Below, one piece after another: positions 10,444 to 21,088 of a stretch of 64,000 nt of DNA; the stretch's first letter is position 1; every line of letters starts with the position of its first letter. The notes beneath the pieces were generated by a model, which was given only the letters and a program-made list of their open reading frames with translations, searched no databases and was not told the DNA's origin. Source of the stretch: Mesorhizobium sp. (GTDB lineage: Bacteria > Pseudomonadota > Alphaproteobacteria > Rhizobiales > Rhizobiaceae); assembly GCA_004020875.1 (NCBI GenBank), contig SAPZ01000002.1, positions 1 through 64,000 of the forward strand, read 5' to 3'. The position numbers and the translations under genes are program-made.

Positions 10444-11751
10444 TTAAAAACTGTCTCTCAACCACTGACTCATGCGATGCAGTCTTCCGCCCGTTCCGGT
10501 CATCCTGAAACCGGAAAGTCCTTTCGCCGAATGGCTTTCGAAGCTCGCCATCTGCGGGTAGATCATCAATCCGACCGGCGTCGAGAACGCTGGTCCCTTG
10601 GCCGCTTCCGGCAGACCGGCCACGCCCAGCGGACGGCCGATGCGCACATTGCGCCCAAGAATGCGGCGCGCCGCTTCCGGCAGACCGGCGAGCTGGCTGG
10701 CGCCTCCGGTGAGCACGACGCGCTTGCCGACGGCATTGCCGTAGCCGGATTTGTTCAGTCGGTCGCGCAAAAGCTCGAGCGTCTCGTCGATGCGCGCACG
10801 AATGATGCGCGTCATCACCGAGCGCGGGATCTGCAGCGGCACATCGCCTTCCTCGCCGATCGGCTGGATCGAGACGAGGTCGCGGTCGTCGGCGCTTCCA
10901 GGCAGCGCCGAGCCATGCATCACCTTCAGCCGCTCCGCGGCATCGAGCGAGGTCGACAGGCCCTTGGCCATGTCGAGCGTAACGTGGTTGCCGCCGATGG
11001 CGATGGCGTCGCCATGGATGAACTTGCCTTCCGAGAAGACCGAGATGGTCGTCGTGCCGCCGCCCATGTCGATGCAGGCGGCGCCCATTTCGAGTTCGTC
11101 GTCCACCAGCGAGGCAAGCCCGCTGGCATAGGGCGTCGCCACCATGCGCTCGACCGACAGATGCGAGCGGTTGATGCAAAGCTCGAGATTGCGCATCGGC
11201 GCGGCGTCGCCCGTCAGCACATGCATGTCGACGCCGAGCGCATCACCCACCATGCCGCGCGGGTCGCGCATGCCGCGCTCGCCGTCGAGCGAGAAGCCGA
11301 CCGGCAGGGAATGGATCACCTCGCGCTCGGCCCTGAGCGCCTGCTTGGCGCCAGCGGCGAGCACCCGCTTGATATCGACTTCCTCGACCTGATGACCACC
11401 GAGGTTGATGGTCGCTGAAAAGGCTTCGCTCTTCAGCCGGCCCGCCGTCATGTTGACGATGAGGGAATCGACCGTGAGCCCAGCCATACGCTCAGCCGCG
11501 TCGACGGCAAGCCGGATGGCATGCTCAGCGCGATCGAGATCGACCACGACGCCGGACTTCACGCCCTGCGACTTCTGGTGGCCGATGCCGATCACCTGGA
11601 TACGATGCGAACGTCCGCGCAGAAGCTTGCCGTCCTCGTTGGGCTTCAGCTTCGCCACAACGCAGCAAACCTTGCTGGAGCCGACATCGAGCACCGTGAG
11701 CGTGCCCGACCGGCGCGAGGATTGATCACCGCTGCCGCCAAGCCAGCTCAT
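10444..11751 (-). CDS. ftsA: cell division protein FtsA
   Basis: FtsA is the actin-like ATPase that tethers FtsZ to the membrane and recruits later division proteins. The 435-residue protein has the actin-family phosphate-binding motif LDVGSSKVCCVVA near residue 20, the SHI/IC domain region, a second nucleotide loop DMGGGTTTISVF, and the adenosine motif VVLTGGASQLAGL. A short C-terminal amphipathic stretch (MSQWLRDSF at the end) is the likely membrane anchor. Its ATG overlaps the ftsQ stop by four bases, so the two are coupled. Confidence 0.97.
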   Translation of the reverse strand: MSWLGGSGDQSSRRSGTLTVLDVGSSKVCCVVAKLKPNEDGKLLRGRSHRIQVIGIGHQKSQGVKSGVVVDLDRAEHAIRLAVDAAERMAGLTVDSLIVNMTAGRLKSEAFSATINLGGHQVEEVDIKRVLAAGAKQALRAEREVIHSLPVGFSLDGERGMRDPRGMVGDALGVDMHVLTGDAAPMRNLELCINRSHLSVERMVATPYASGLASLVDDELEMGAACIDMGGGTTTISVFSEGKFIHGDAIAIGGNHVTLDMAKGLSTSLDAAERLKVMHGSALPGSADDRDLVSIQPIGEEGDVPLQIPRSVMTRIIRARIDETLELLRDRLNKSGYGNAVGKRVVLTGGASQLAGLPEAARRILGRNVRIGRPLGVAGLPEAAKGPAFSTPVGLMIYPQMASFESHSAKGLSGFRMTGTGGRLHRMSQWLRDSF

Positions 11752-12692
11752 ATCTTCGTCCCCGTCTTGCGCTTGGCCAGGCTCTTTGGCTTGTCGCTGA
11801 GCGCGGCTTCGCGCTGCGTGGCCGCCTCCGGCGAGAGTTCCACGACCAGCCGGTCGGGGAGCCGCATATCGACGGCCGCGATGTCGCGCGTCAAAAGCCC
11901 ATTGTTGTGGTCGATCTTGACGAGCTCGGCGATCGCCTGGTCCTCGTCGTCTTCCGGGAGCTTGATCGTGATACCATTCTCAAGCCTCAGGTCCCAGCGG
12001 CGCTCGCCGACACGGATATACCCTTTGACCCGCGCCGCAAGCTCTGGATAGCGCTTGATCTTGTCGAGGAAGGCCGGCGCCATGGCCGGCGCGCCGCTAC
12101 CGATGATCAGCGGGAGTAGCGCCTGCTTGCCGCCCGAGAACGGCGCGATCACCTCGCCGGACCGCTCGATCACTGAAACCGAAGTGCCCTGCTGCCAGAG
12201 CGCGAAGGGCTCGCGCTCCTCGATGCGCACTTCCAGCGTGTGAGGGTAGATTTTGCGCACGGCCGCACCCTCGACCCAGGGCAGCGTCGCGATGCGCTCG
12301 CGCGCAGCCTCGGCATCGAAGCCGATCAGTGACGTCCAGCCGTCGAGACCGAGCCGGTCGAGCACATCGATCTCGGACGTCTGACGGTTACCGACCACCT
12401 TGATCTGATCGACGGCAAAGCCGGTGCGGGCCGTGATGCCCTGCACGACAGTGTCGGAGTAGCCGCCAAGAAAGGCGCCATAGGCACTGCTCGAAGCGAT
12501 GAGCGCAGCGGAAAGGATCGCCGCCGAAAAGCGCGGCGCCTCATACTCGCCGCCACAGAGGCGCGCCAGCACACGCACCGGCCGGCGAAGCTGACGCGGC
12601 AAGACGAAACGGTCGAACGACAGCGGCACGCCGAACAGCGCGGGACCAGCCGCGTTGCCGCCATTATCCTGTCCCCACCTCAACGCAGACAC
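11748..12692 (-). CDS. ftsQ: cell division protein FtsQ
   Basis: FtsQ is a bitopic inner-membrane protein of the divisome core that links FtsL/FtsB to later components. The 314-residue product has a basic cytoplasmic tail, one membrane segment (about 55-77), a periplasmic POTRA domain (about 94-163, [18 protein letters not shown]) and the FtsQ beta domain. I place the start at GTG 12692. It has a strong GGAGGA ribosome site and overlaps the end of ddlB by 13 bases. The longer frame to 12875 only reads through ddlB. Confidence 0.93.
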   Translation of the reverse strand: MSALRWGQDNGGNAAGPALFGVPLSFDRFVLPRQLRRPVRVLARLCGGEYEAPRFSAAILSAALIASSSAYGAFLGGYSDTVVQGITARTGFAVDQIKVVGNRQTSEIDVLDRLGLDGWTSLIGFDAEAARERIATLPWVEGAAVRKIYPHTLEVRIEEREPFALWQQGTSVSVIERSGEVIAPFSGGKQALLPLIIGSGAPAMAPAFLDKIKRYPELAARVKGYIRVGERRWDLRLENGITIKLPEDDEDQAIAELVKIDHNNGLLTRDIAAVDMRLPDRLVVELSPEAATQREAALSDKPKSLAKRKTGTKI

Positions 12693-13606
12693 GAAGCGTC
12701 CTCCACCATCCAACTCAACAAATCGCCGAACGAGTGTCCCGCTTGCGCGGCGATTTCGGGCACCAGAGACGTCGGCGTCATGCCCGGCTGAGTGTTGACC
12801 TCGAGCCAGACAATCTCGCCGTTTTCGGAATGACGGTCGTCGTAACGGAAGTCCGATCGGGAGACGCCCCGGCAACCAATGGCAAGATGAGCCTTGAGGG
12901 CCAGTGTCTGTATTTTTTGGTAAATATTCGGTGAAATTTTAGCAGGGATTTCGTGTTTTGATCCGCCGGGCACGTATTTTGAATCGTAATCGTAGAAGGA
13001 ATGCCCGGTCGGAATGATCTCGCAGACGCCGAGCGCCACATCACCCATCACCGCGCAAGTCAATTCGCGCCCATGGATGTAGCGCTCGACCATGACGGTC
13101 TCGCCATATTGCCACTCGGTCGAGCCGATCACCTGTGGCGGATGCGACTGCCCCTCATGCACGATGACGACGCCGAAGCTCGACCCCTCGTTGACCGGCT
13201 TGACCACATAAGGCGGCTTCATCGGATGCACATCCTTGACGGCGAAGCGATTGACCACCTTGGATTCGGCGACCGGAATGCCCGCCGCCTTGGCAACTTT
13301 CTTGGCTTGCTCCTTGTTCATGGCCAGAGCCGAAGCGAGCACGCCCGAATGGGTGTACGGAATTGCGAGATATTCGAGAATTCCCTGGATGGTGCCGTCC
13401 TCGCCGAACGGGCCATGCAGCGCGTTGAAGGCAACGTCAGGCTTGAGCTCGGCAAGCAAAGACCCGACATCGCGCGAAACATCGACACGGGTGACCTGAT
13501 AGCCTTCAGTCTCGAGCGCATCCGCACACGCCTTCCCCGAGGACAGAGACACGGGCCGCTCCGAGGAGAATCCACCGAGGAGAACAGCCACATGCTTCTT
13601 CTTCAT
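12680..13606 (-). CDS. ddlB: D-alanine-D-alanine ligase
   Basis: Ddl joins two D-alanines for the MurF substrate. The 308-residue ATP-grasp enzyme has the family N-terminus [35 protein letters not shown], the ATP-binding [13 protein letters not shown] and the C-terminal [11 protein letters not shown] with its metal-binding Glu/Asn. It is the first gene after the 311-base gap that follows murB, so it probably starts a separate transcript with ftsQ, ftsA and ftsZ. The gap upstream is extremely rich in GANTC sites. The gene overlaps ftsQ. Confidence 0.96.
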   Translation of the reverse strand: MKKKHVAVLLGGFSSERPVSLSSGKACADALETEGYQVTRVDVSRDVGSLLAELKPDVAFNALHGPFGEDGTIQGILEYLAIPYTHSGVLASALAMNKEQAKKVAKAAGIPVAESKVVNRFAVKDVHPMKPPYVVKPVNEGSSFGVVIVHEGQSHPPQVIGSTEWQYGETVMVERYIHGRELTCAVMGDVALGVCEIIPTGHSFYDYDSKYVPGGSKHEIPAKISPNIYQKIQTLALKAHLAIGCRGVSRSDFRYDDRHSENGEIVWLEVNTQPGMTPTSLVPEIAAQAGHSFGDLLSWMVEDASCLR

Positions 13607-13670
13607 TTCCCGTCATCCCCTCTCACGCCGGGCCTGCAACCGATATTCCCGCACCGCATTCCCGAGCATT

Positions 13671-13850
13671 GAGTCCGAGTCTTCCGGCAGGTTGCCCCCC
13701 AGACGGAAAACGCGGCTGAACGCGTCGAACGACTCAAATCAGGAAACGCTTCAGGGCAGAGAATCAGAGAGTTGATTCGCTGGCAAGTGCCTATGATTCC
13801 GAGAGATTCACTTTCCGCGAAAACAGCCGAGAAAAGTGTGTTGTTGAGTC
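13671..13850. promoter_or_regulatory. cluster of eight GANTC sites upstream of ddlB
   Basis: Eight GANTC sequences start at 13671, 13677, 13731, 13761, 13774, 13795, 13805 and 13846. Fewer than one is expected in 180 bases of this composition. GANTC is the target of the alphaproteobacterial cell-cycle methylase CcrM, and GcrA activates promoters carrying methylated GANTC. The cluster fills the only long gap inside the dcw cluster, where a promoter for ddlB-ftsQ-ftsA-ftsZ is expected. The rest of the gap (13607-13917) shows no gene. The binding role is inferred; the sites are directly visible. Confidence 0.7.
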
Positions 13851-13917
13851 TTTGCAGCAACGGTTGGCGCCGCCGCGCGGCGCGGGAAGTTCAAGCATCA
13901 CATGAACTTCAACAGCG

Positions 13918-14883
13918 TTAAAGGAGCTGCCCGAGAAACTCCTGCACCTCATGACCGGGCCGGAAATTGCCAAGGCGTTTGATCTCCCAGTGCAGCCGGA
14001 TGCCGGAATTCTCGAGCACACGCGCGCGCACCGTCTCGCCAAGATATTCGAGGTCATAGCCGGTGGCCGTGCCGGTGTTGATCATGAAGTTGCAATGCAT
14101 CGGCGACATCTGCGCGCCGCCGATCATCAGGCCGCGGCAGCCGGCCTTGTCGATTTCCTTCCAGGCCGAGGTGCCTTCCGGATTCTTGAAGGTCGAGCCG
14201 CCGGTTTTCTCGCGGATCGGCTGCACCGTCTCGCGATGGTTCTGCACGGCATCCATCGCCGCCTTGATCGTCGCCTTGTCTTCCGGAAACCCTTCGAAGA
14301 TGGCTGAGGTGAAGATCAGCCCGGAAGGCGCGGATGAATGACGATAGGCATAGCCCATATCATCGGTGAGCAACGTGTGGAGATTACCCTTGCGGTCCAG
14401 CGCCGTCACTTCGACCACGCGCTCCCGCGTCTCCACGCCGTTGGCGCCGGCATTCATCCTGAGTGCGCCGCCAACGGAGCCGGGGATGCCGTGATAGAAA
14501 TGGAATCCGCCGATCCCAGCCTCATAGGCCACCGCTGCGAGGCGCTTGTCGGGCGTAGCAGCGCCCGCCTTGATACCGATTGACGAAACAACTTCGGCCT
14601 CACCAAAACCCTTGGCCGAGAGCCTGACGACGAAACCGGGAATGCCGCCGTCGCGCACCAGGAGGTTCGAGCCGACGCCGACGACCGTGATCGGCACCTC
14701 CTCCGGCACTGCGCGCAGAAAGGCCGCTAGGTCTTCCTCATCGGCCGGCTGGAACAGCGCCTCCGCCAGGCCGCCGGCCCGGAACCAGGTGATCTTGTCC
14801 ATTTCGGCGTTCGGCGTGATGCGGCCGCGCAGGCCCGAAAGCTTGTCGCCGAGCTTGTTGATGAGATCCTGGCCGCGCATCAT
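13918..14883 (-). CDS. murB: UDP-N-acetylenolpyruvoylglucosamine reductase MurB
   Basis: MurB reduces UDP-GlcNAc-enolpyruvate to UDP-MurNAc with NADPH and FAD. The 321-residue protein has the FAD-binding [13 protein letters not shown], the [15 protein letters not shown] loop and the catalytic serine segment GSTFKNP, placing it in the type II group. Tandem ATGs at 14883 and 14880 overlap the murC stop; either could be the start. A longer frame reading to 14925 lies inside murC. It is the last gene of the upstream half of the dcw cluster; 311 bases follow before ddlB. Confidence 0.96.
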   Translation of the reverse strand: MMRGQDLINKLGDKLSGLRGRITPNAEMDKITWFRAGGLAEALFQPADEEDLAAFLRAVPEEVPITVVGVGSNLLVRDGGIPGFVVRLSAKGFGEAEVVSSIGIKAGAATPDKRLAAVAYEAGIGGFHFYHGIPGSVGGALRMNAGANGVETRERVVEVTALDRKGNLHTLLTDDMGYAYRHSSAPSGLIFTSAIFEGFPEDKATIKAAMDAVQNHRETVQPIREKTGGSTFKNPEGTSAWKEIDKAGCRGLMIGGAQMSPMHCNFMINTGTATGYDLEYLGETVRARVLENSGIRLHWEIKRLGNFRPGHEVQEFLGQLL

Positions 14884-16286
14884 GAGGGCGTCCCGCCAAG
14901 TTCCTTGGGCAGCGCGTAAGCCCATTGCGTGATGTTGCCGGCGCCAAGGAAGACGATGAAATCGCCGGGCTTGGCAAGCTCGCGAATGGCGGGCGCGATC
15001 GCCGCCGGACCGTCGATATAGCGGGCGTCCCGATGGCCGCCGGAGCGGATGCGCGCAACCAGCGCATCGGAGGTCACGCCGTCGATAGGCTCCTCGCCGG
15101 CCGCATAGACTGGCGCCACCATCACCGTATCCGCGTCGTTGAAGCAGACGGAGAATTCGTTGAACAGATCGTGCAGCCGGGTGAAGCGATGCGGTTGCGC
15201 TATGGCAATCACGCGCCCTTTGGTGGCGCTGCGCGCGGCCTTCAGCACCGCCGCGATCTCCACCGGGTGGTGGCCGTAGTCGTCAAACACCTCGACGCCG
15301 TTCCACGAGCCGGTGTGAGTGAAGCGTCGCTTGACGCCGGCGAAGGACGACAGGCCCTTCTTAATGGCGTCATCCGACAGGCCGAGTTCGTGCGCGACCG
15401 CGATCGCCGCGGTCGCGTTGGAGACGTTATGCTTGCCGGGCATCGGCAGGCGCAGGCCGGCTATCGTCGCGGTGCCGCGCCCCTTGCGGTCGCGGATCAC
15501 CACGTCGAATTCCGAGGTCGCGCCCAGCATGCGATGGTTGGTGAAGCGAACATCGGCCTGCGCGTTCTCGCCATAAGTGATGACGCGCCGGTCCTCGATG
15601 CGGCCGACCAGCGCCTGCACCTCCGGATGATCCGTGCACATCACGCCGAAGCCGTAGAATGGAACGTTCTCCACGAACTGGCGGAAGGCCTCGCGCACAT
15701 TGTCGAAGCTGCCATAGTGGTCGAGATGTTCGGGATCGATATTGGTAACGACGGCAATGTCGGCCGGCAGTTTCAGGAACGTGCCGTCGCTCTCGTCGGC
15801 TTCGACCACCATCCACTCGCCGTCACCCATCCGCGCGTTGGTGCCATAGGCGTTGATGATGCCGCCATTGATGACAGTCGGATCGAGCCCGCCAGCCTCG
15901 AGCAGCGTCGCCACCATCGAAGTGGTCGTCGTCTTGCCATGCGTGCCGCCGATTGCGACCGCCTGGCGAAAGCGCATCAGTTCGGCCAGCATCTCGGCCC
16001 GGCGCACGATCGGCAAAAGCTTCTCGCGCGCGGCCTTGAGTTCAGGATTGGATTTCTTGATCGCGGTCGAAACGACGACGACTTCGGCGTCGCCGAGATT
16101 CTCGGCCTTGTGGCCGACGAAGCATTCGATACCCTTGTCGCGCAGCCGCTGCACATTGGCGCCGTCGGCCTGGTCAGACCCCTGCACCTTGTAGCCGAGA
16201 TTGTGCAGCACCTCGGCGATGCCGCTCATGCCGATGCCGCCGATGCCGATGAAATGTACAAGGCCGATCGTCTGCGGCATCTTCAT
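14880..16286 (-). CDS. murC: UDP-N-acetylmuramate-L-alanine ligase MurC
   Basis: MurC adds L-alanine to UDP-MurNAc, the first step of the stem peptide. The 468-residue Mur ligase shows an N-terminal Rossmann-like [17 protein letters not shown], the ATP-binding P-loop GTHGKTTT at residues 114-121, the central DESDGTFL region and a C-terminal domain with [10 protein letters not shown]. Its start overlaps the murG stop by four bases and its end overlaps murB, so all three are coupled. Confidence 0.97.
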   Translation of the reverse strand: MKMPQTIGLVHFIGIGGIGMSGIAEVLHNLGYKVQGSDQADGANVQRLRDKGIECFVGHKAENLGDAEVVVVSTAIKKSNPELKAAREKLLPIVRRAEMLAELMRFRQAVAIGGTHGKTTTTSMVATLLEAGGLDPTVINGGIINAYGTNARMGDGEWMVVEADESDGTFLKLPADIAVVTNIDPEHLDHYGSFDNVREAFRQFVENVPFYGFGVMCTDHPEVQALVGRIEDRRVITYGENAQADVRFTNHRMLGATSEFDVVIRDRKGRGTATIAGLRLPMPGKHNVSNATAAIAVAHELGLSDDAIKKGLSSFAGVKRRFTHTGSWNGVEVFDDYGHHPVEIAAVLKAARSATKGRVIAIAQPHRFTRLHDLFNEFSVCFNDADTVMVAPVYAAGEEPIDGVTSDALVARIRSGGHRDARYIDGPAAIAPAIRELAKPGDFIVFLGAGNITQWAYALPKELGGTPS

Positions 16287-17407
16287 GCGCGCGTCCTCCT
16301 GTATTCCGAAACAGTTTTGCCGGACGCAATAGCCTCTGTCAGATCGGCGAGCAACCGCGCCGCGTTCGGTTTTCCGGCCGAACGGGCGGCGGAGGCCATG
16401 GCCACCAGCCGGTCCGGGTCCTGCATCAGTGCGCCGACCAGTTGCGCAATCCGTTCGGCCGACAGCGTCGACTGCAGATGGAGCTCGGCGCCGCCGGCGG
16501 CGGCAAGTGCCGCAGCATTCGCCGCCTGATCGTGGTCGAGCGCGTGCGGATAAGGAACCAGCAGCGCCGGCCGACCGATGACCGCGATCTCCGAAACCGT
16601 GGAGGCGCCGGAACGCGACATCACCAGATGCGCCTCCGCCATACGCCCCGCCATGTCGGTAAAGAAGGGCGAGACCTGGACGCCGACGCCGAGTTCGGCA
16701 TAAGCGGCCTTCACCCTGGCCACATCCTCCGCTCGGGCCTGCTGGGTGATCACCAAGCGCTTGCGAAGGTCTTGCGGCAACAGCGCGACCGCCGCCGGAA
16801 CCGCATCGGAAAAGAACTGCGCGCCCTGGCTGCCGCCGAAGACCAGCAGGCGGAACGGCCCGCCATCATTCGATCCCGTATAGGGCGTCTTCGCTGCCTC
16901 GAGCACCTGCGGCCTGACTGGATTGCCGGTGGTCACCGTCTTTGCGCCGTCGGCGCTCTCGCTCTCCGGCAGGAAGCCGCCGGCAATCGCGTCGACGCGG
17001 CCGGCAAGCGCCTTGTTGGCGCGACCCATGACGGCGTTCTGCTCGTGGATCAGCGTCGGCACCTTGCGCCTTGTCGCCGCATAGAGCGGCGGCAACGTCG
17101 GATAGCCGCCGAAGCCGACGACCGCCTCCGGCTTGATCCGGGCGATGATCCGGCCCGCTTCGCGCACCCCCTGCCAGATTTTCCAGAAAGCCGAGATCAC
17201 GGCGACCGGATTTTTCGAACCCAGCGTCGCCGACGGGATCGCGTGAATGTCGGCGGCGGGAAACTGTCCGGAATAGCGCTCGGCGCGGCGGTCGGTGGCA
17301 AGATGCACCTTCCAACCGCGTTCGATCAGCTCATGCGCGAGCGCCTCGGCCGGAAACAGGTGCCCGCCCGTTCCGCCGGCTGCAAGCAGGATGACACCCT
17401 TCGCCAT
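16283..17407 (-). CDS. murG: lipid II synthase MurG
   Basis: MurG transfers GlcNAc from UDP-GlcNAc to lipid I at the inner face of the cytoplasmic membrane. The 374-residue GT-B protein starts with the typical [14 protein letters not shown] glycine loop, has a central [15 protein letters not shown] and the donor-binding [12 protein letters not shown], and ends with the [20 protein letters not shown] motif. It lies 6 bases after ftsW and overlaps murC by four. The length fits the family. Confidence 0.97.
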   Translation of the reverse strand: MAKGVILLAAGGTGGHLFPAEALAHELIERGWKVHLATDRRAERYSGQFPAADIHAIPSATLGSKNPVAVISAFWKIWQGVREAGRIIARIKPEAVVGFGGYPTLPPLYAATRRKVPTLIHEQNAVMGRANKALAGRVDAIAGGFLPESESADGAKTVTTGNPVRPQVLEAAKTPYTGSNDGGPFRLLVFGGSQGAQFFSDAVPAAVALLPQDLRKRLVITQQARAEDVARVKAAYAELGVGVQVSPFFTDMAGRMAEAHLVMSRSGASTVSEIAVIGRPALLVPYPHALDHDQAANAAALAAAGGAELHLQSTLSAERIAQLVGALMQDPDRLVAMASAARSAGKPNAARLLADLTEAIASGKTVSEYRRTRA

Positions 17408-17413
17408 CCCGCC

Positions 17414-18565
17414 TCATTCCGCCGGGATTGCGCGCTGCGCGAGGACGAAGCCCATCTGCTTGCGCTTTTCCGGACGCTTGCGCGTCAACGCCAGCACCAT
17501 GCCCATCGAGACCGCGATGGCGATCTGGGAGGAGCCGCCATAGGAGATGAAGGGCAGCGTCATGCCCTTGGCGGGCATCAGCTGCAGGTTCACGCACATG
17601 TTGATGGCCGACTGCAAGCCGAAGATGGTGACGAGACCGCCCACCGCGTACCGGGTGAAATCGTCATGCTCCTTGAGCGCGATGCTCAAGCCGCGCAGCA
17701 CGATGAAGGCGAAGATCGACATGATGAAGAAGCACATGATCAGGCCGAACTCCTCGCCCGCGACCGAGAAGACAAAGTCGGTATGAGCGTCCGGAACAAT
17801 GCGCTTGACGGTACCCTCACCCGGCCCAACGCCGAACCAACTGCCGTTGATCAGCGCCTCGCGCCCCATATCGACCTGAAACGTATCACCCTCACCGGTC
17901 AGGAACTTGTTGATGCGCAAGGCAACGTGCGGGAACACCGTATAGGCGGCGAACAGGCCAGTCGCACCAGTGACGCCGAGGGCCATGATCCACAACCACG
18001 GCAAGCCGGCCATGAAGAACATGACGCCCCAGGTGCCGGTGACCAGCATGGTCTGGCCAAGATCGGGCTGAGCGACCAGAAGAGAAACCACCAGGACCAG
18101 AAGCAGGAGGGCGAACAGATTACCGGGGATGTCGAGCTGGCGCTTATGCTCGGCAAACAGCCACGCGCAGATGATGACGAAAGCCGGCTTCAGGAACTCG
18201 GAAGGCTGGATGGACAGGCCGGCAAGCGACACCCAGCGCCTCGCGCCCTTCACCTCGACGCCGATATAGAGCACCGCCACCATCAGCACCAGCATGACAC
18301 AGATCAGCACCAGCGACATGCGCCTTATCTGCCTCGCCTGCAGGAAGGATACCGCCAGCATCACGACAAGCGCCGGGATGGTGAAGATGATCTGCCTGGT
18401 GGCGAAGTGAAAGCTGCTGAGGCCGATGCGTTCGGCCACCGCCGGGCTGGCGGCGAAGGACAACACGATGCCCAGTCCCATCAGCGACAGGAACGCCGCC
18501 AGGAACCAGCGATCAATGGTCCACCACCAGGTGGCGACGGGACTCTTGTCGAGACGGCTTTGCAT
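17414..18565 (-). CDS. ftsW: SEDS glycosyltransferase FtsW
   Basis: FtsW is the septal peptidoglycan polymerase of the SEDS family and works with FtsI. The 383-residue protein has about ten membrane segments and the SEDS phrases GWFGVGPGEGTVKR, PDAHTDFVFSVAGEEFG and LPFISYGGSSQ near its end. The start is ATG 18565, overlapping the murD TGA by one base; a TTG one codon upstream is also in frame. It sits between murD and murG as in most dcw clusters. Confidence 0.96.
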   Translation of the reverse strand: MQSRLDKSPVATWWWTIDRWFLAAFLSLMGLGIVLSFAASPAVAERIGLSSFHFATRQIIFTIPALVVMLAVSFLQARQIRRMSLVLICVMLVLMVAVLYIGVEVKGARRWVSLAGLSIQPSEFLKPAFVIICAWLFAEHKRQLDIPGNLFALLLLVLVVSLLVAQPDLGQTMLVTGTWGVMFFMAGLPWLWIMALGVTGATGLFAAYTVFPHVALRINKFLTGEGDTFQVDMGREALINGSWFGVGPGEGTVKRIVPDAHTDFVFSVAGEEFGLIMCFFIMSIFAFIVLRGLSIALKEHDDFTRYAVGGLVTIFGLQSAINMCVNLQLMPAKGMTLPFISYGGSSQIAIAVSMGMVLALTRKRPEKRKQMGFVLAQRAIPAE

Positions 18566-19968
18566 CAACGTGGCCCTCCGATGGGTTTCACACCATCAAT
18601 AGCAGTCGCAGCTTGCCTGAAAGCTTCGCCGCGAACTTCGAAATTCTTGAACTGGTCGAAACTGGCGCAGGCCGGCGAAAGCAGCACCACGGCCTCGCCG
18701 CCGGTGTCGTTTGCCGCGTCATGGGCGGCATGCTCGACCGCCGCCGCCAGCGTTCCTGATATCTCGTAGGGCACGGCCTCGCCGAGTGTCGCCGAAAAGG
18801 CGGGCGCCGCCTCGCCGATCAGATAGGCTTTGGCGACGCGCGGGAAGAAGCCGCGCAACGGCTCGATGCCGCCTTCCTTGGGCAGGCCGCCGGCGATCCA
18901 GTAGATGCGGTTGGGGAAGCTCGACAGCGCGGGAGCTGCGGCATCTGCATTGGTCGCCTTGGAATCGTTGACGAACAGCACATGGTCCTTGCGGCCGACC
19001 TGTTCCATGCGGTGCGCCAGCCCGGGGAAGCTTTCGAGCCCTGCCTGGATCTCGCCGAGCTCGAGCCCGACCTTGAAGCAGGCGACCACAGCGGCCAGCG
19101 CGTTCTGGGCATTGTGCTGGCCACGAAGCGAGCCGATGCCCTCGAGGAAGGCGACGCGGCTGTAGCGGCCATGCACGGCTTCCATCAGATTGGTGCCGTC
19201 GGCGAAATAGCCGTCGGTCAGCGGCAGGCGCTTGGAAATGCGGATGACCTGCCGCCCTGCCCGCTCGAGCCGGTCGGCGATCTGGGCGCCCCAGGAATCG
19301 TCGACGCCGACGATCGCGGTGTCTGAGCCGGCAACCAGCCTTTCCTTGATCGAGGCGTAATGCGCCATCGTGCCGTGCCGGTCGAGATGGTCGGGCGTCA
19401 GATTGAGCAGGATGCCAGCGGTCGGGTTGATCGAGGGCGCCAGGTCGATCTGGTAGGACGAGCACTCCACCACATAGTGCCGCTTCGGTTCGGGCGGATC
19501 TAGCGTCATGATGGCGCGGCCGATATTGCCGCCCATCTGCGTGTCGCGCCCCGCCGACTTCAATATATGCGCTGTCAGCGCCGTGGTCGTCGACTTGCCG
19601 TTGGTACCGGTGATAGCGATGAACGGTGCTGCCGGCGCGTGGCTCATGCGCTCGCGGCAGAACAGCTCGATATCGCCGATCACCTCTACGCCGGCGCCGC
19701 GTGCGAGCTCCACCGTCCAATGCGGCTTCGGATGCGTCAGCGGCACCCCTGGCGACAGCACGAAGGCGGCGAAGCGCGGCCAGTCGGCGGCGCGCAGATC
19801 GCCTGTCGCGATGCCGGCGGCCGCCGCCCTGGCGACGCTTTCAGGATTGTCGTCCCAGGCCAGCACCTCGGCGCCGCCCGCGATCAGCGCATGCGCGGTG
19901 GCGATTCCGGAGCCGCCAAGCCCGAAGAGCGAAACGCGTTTGCCTGAAAAGGAAGCGGCGGGGATCAA
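18565..19968 (-). CDS. murD: UDP-N-acetylmuramoyl-L-alanine-D-glutamate ligase MurD
   Basis: MurD adds D-glutamate to UDP-MurNAc-L-Ala. The 467-residue protein has an N-terminal [17 protein letters not shown] nucleotide fold, the P-loop [11 protein letters not shown], the [10 protein letters not shown] region and a C-terminal [10 protein letters not shown] substrate loop. The likely start codon is TTG at 19968, because the encoded [10 protein letters not shown] matches rhizobial relatives and no ATG lies nearby. It follows mraY after 11 bases. The TTG start may keep translation modest. Confidence 0.95.
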   Translation of the reverse strand: MIPAASFSGKRVSLFGLGGSGIATAHALIAGGAEVLAWDDNPESVARAAAAGIATGDLRAADWPRFAAFVLSPGVPLTHPKPHWTVELARGAGVEVIGDIELFCRERMSHAPAAPFIAITGTNGKSTTTALTAHILKSAGRDTQMGGNIGRAIMTLDPPEPKRHYVVECSSYQIDLAPSINPTAGILLNLTPDHLDRHGTMAHYASIKERLVAGSDTAIVGVDDSWGAQIADRLERAGRQVIRISKRLPLTDGYFADGTNLMEAVHGRYSRVAFLEGIGSLRGQHNAQNALAAVVACFKVGLELGEIQAGLESFPGLAHRMEQVGRKDHVLFVNDSKATNADAAAPALSSFPNRIYWIAGGLPKEGGIEPLRGFFPRVAKAYLIGEAAPAFSATLGEAVPYEISGTLAAAVEHAAHDAANDTGGEAVVLLSPACASFDQFKNFEVRGEAFRQAATAIDGVKPIGGPR

Positions 19969-19979
19969 GCGGGCTGGCC

Positions 19980-21062
19980 CTATCTGAGCTTGAGGGTGGA
20001 GAGGCCGACCAGCGCCAGGATGACGGCAATGATCCAGAAGCGGATCACCACCTGGCTTTCGGTCCAGCCGAGCTTTTCGAAATGGTGATGGATCGGCGCC
20101 ATCAGGAAGACGCGCTTGCCGGTCATCTTGAAATAGCCGACCTGGATGATGACCGAGAAAATCTCGACCACGAACAGGCCGCCGACGATGACCAGCACGA
20201 TCTCGTGCTTGGTTGCGACGGCGATGGTGCCGATCAGCCCGCCCATCGCCAGCGAGCCGGTGTCGCCCATGAAGATTGCGGCCGGCGGGGCGTTGAACCA
20301 GAGGAAGCCGAGGCCGGCGCCGATCACCGCGCCGAGCACGACTGCAAGCTCACCGGTGCCCGGAACGAAATGGATCTGCAGATATTCGGCGAAGACCGCG
20401 TTGCCCGAGAGATAGGCGATGACGCCGAAAGACGCCGCCGCGATCATGATCGGCACGATCGCAAGGCCGTCGAGACCGTCGGTCAGGTTCACAGCATTGC
20501 CGGCGCCGACGATGACGAAGCAGGAGAACGGGACGAAGAACCAGCCGAGGTTGATCAGGAACTCCTTGGCGAAAGGGAAGGTCAGCGACGACGAGAACGG
20601 CGCCTGGCCGTTATGCATGATCACCCACGCGGCGATTGCCGCGACGATGAATTCGATCGCCAGCCTCGCCTTGCCGGAGAAGCCCAGATGCGACTGCTTG
20701 GTGACCTTGAGATAGTCGTCGTAGAAACCGATCGAGCCGAAGCCGACGGTGACCAGCAGCACAACCCACACATAGATCGAAGAAAGATTTGCCCACAAAA
20801 GCGACGAACCGATGATGCCGCAAAGGATCATCAGCCCGCCCATGGTCGGCGTTCCAGCCTTCTTGAAATGCGTCTGCGGGCCGTCGGCGCGGATCGGCTG
20901 GCCCTTGCCTTGCCGCAGTCGCAGCGAATTGATGATCGTCGGCCCGAAGATGAAGACTATCAGCGCCGAGGTGATCAGCGCGCCGCCGGTGCGGAAAGTG
21001 ATGTAGCGGAAGACGTTGAAGATCGAGATCTTGTCCGCGAAATCGACGAGCAGTGTGAACAT
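19980..21062 (-). CDS. mraY: phospho-MurNAc-pentapeptide translocase MraY
   Basis: MraY makes lipid I by transferring phospho-MurNAc-pentapeptide to undecaprenyl phosphate. The 360-residue integral membrane enzyme has about ten hydrophobic segments and the family motifs [18 protein letters not shown] (aspartate-rich), [10 protein letters not shown] and, near the end, [12 protein letters not shown] with its histidine cluster. ATG 21062 gives the usual N-terminus; the ten codons upstream are not conserved in character. The gene is 26 bases after murF. Confidence 0.97.
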   Translation of the reverse strand: MFTLLVDFADKISIFNVFRYITFRTGGALITSALIVFIFGPTIINSLRLRQGKGQPIRADGPQTHFKKAGTPTMGGLMILCGIIGSSLLWANLSSIYVWVVLLVTVGFGSIGFYDDYLKVTKQSHLGFSGKARLAIEFIVAAIAAWVIMHNGQAPFSSSLTFPFAKEFLINLGWFFVPFSCFVIVGAGNAVNLTDGLDGLAIVPIMIAAASFGVIAYLSGNAVFAEYLQIHFVPGTGELAVVLGAVIGAGLGFLWFNAPPAAIFMGDTGSLAMGGLIGTIAVATKHEIVLVIVGGLFVVEIFSVIIQVGYFKMTGKRVFLMAPIHHHFEKLGWTESQVVIRFWIIAVILALVGLSTLKLR

Positions 21063-21088
21063 GGTCCTTCGGTCCCCCGGAGCCGACC

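Noticed and set aside
8562..10508. 648-codon open frame on the plus strand across ftsZ
   Set aside because: It is antisense to a clear ftsZ gene. GC-rich codon bias keeps the opposite frame open, and the translation is Arg/His/Leu-rich with no recognisable domain.
13603..13860. 85-codon minus-strand frame in the GANTC-rich gap before ddlB
   Set aside because: It overlaps the ddlB start, opens with TTG without a ribosome site, and its composition follows the GANTC repeats. It is treated as noncoding.
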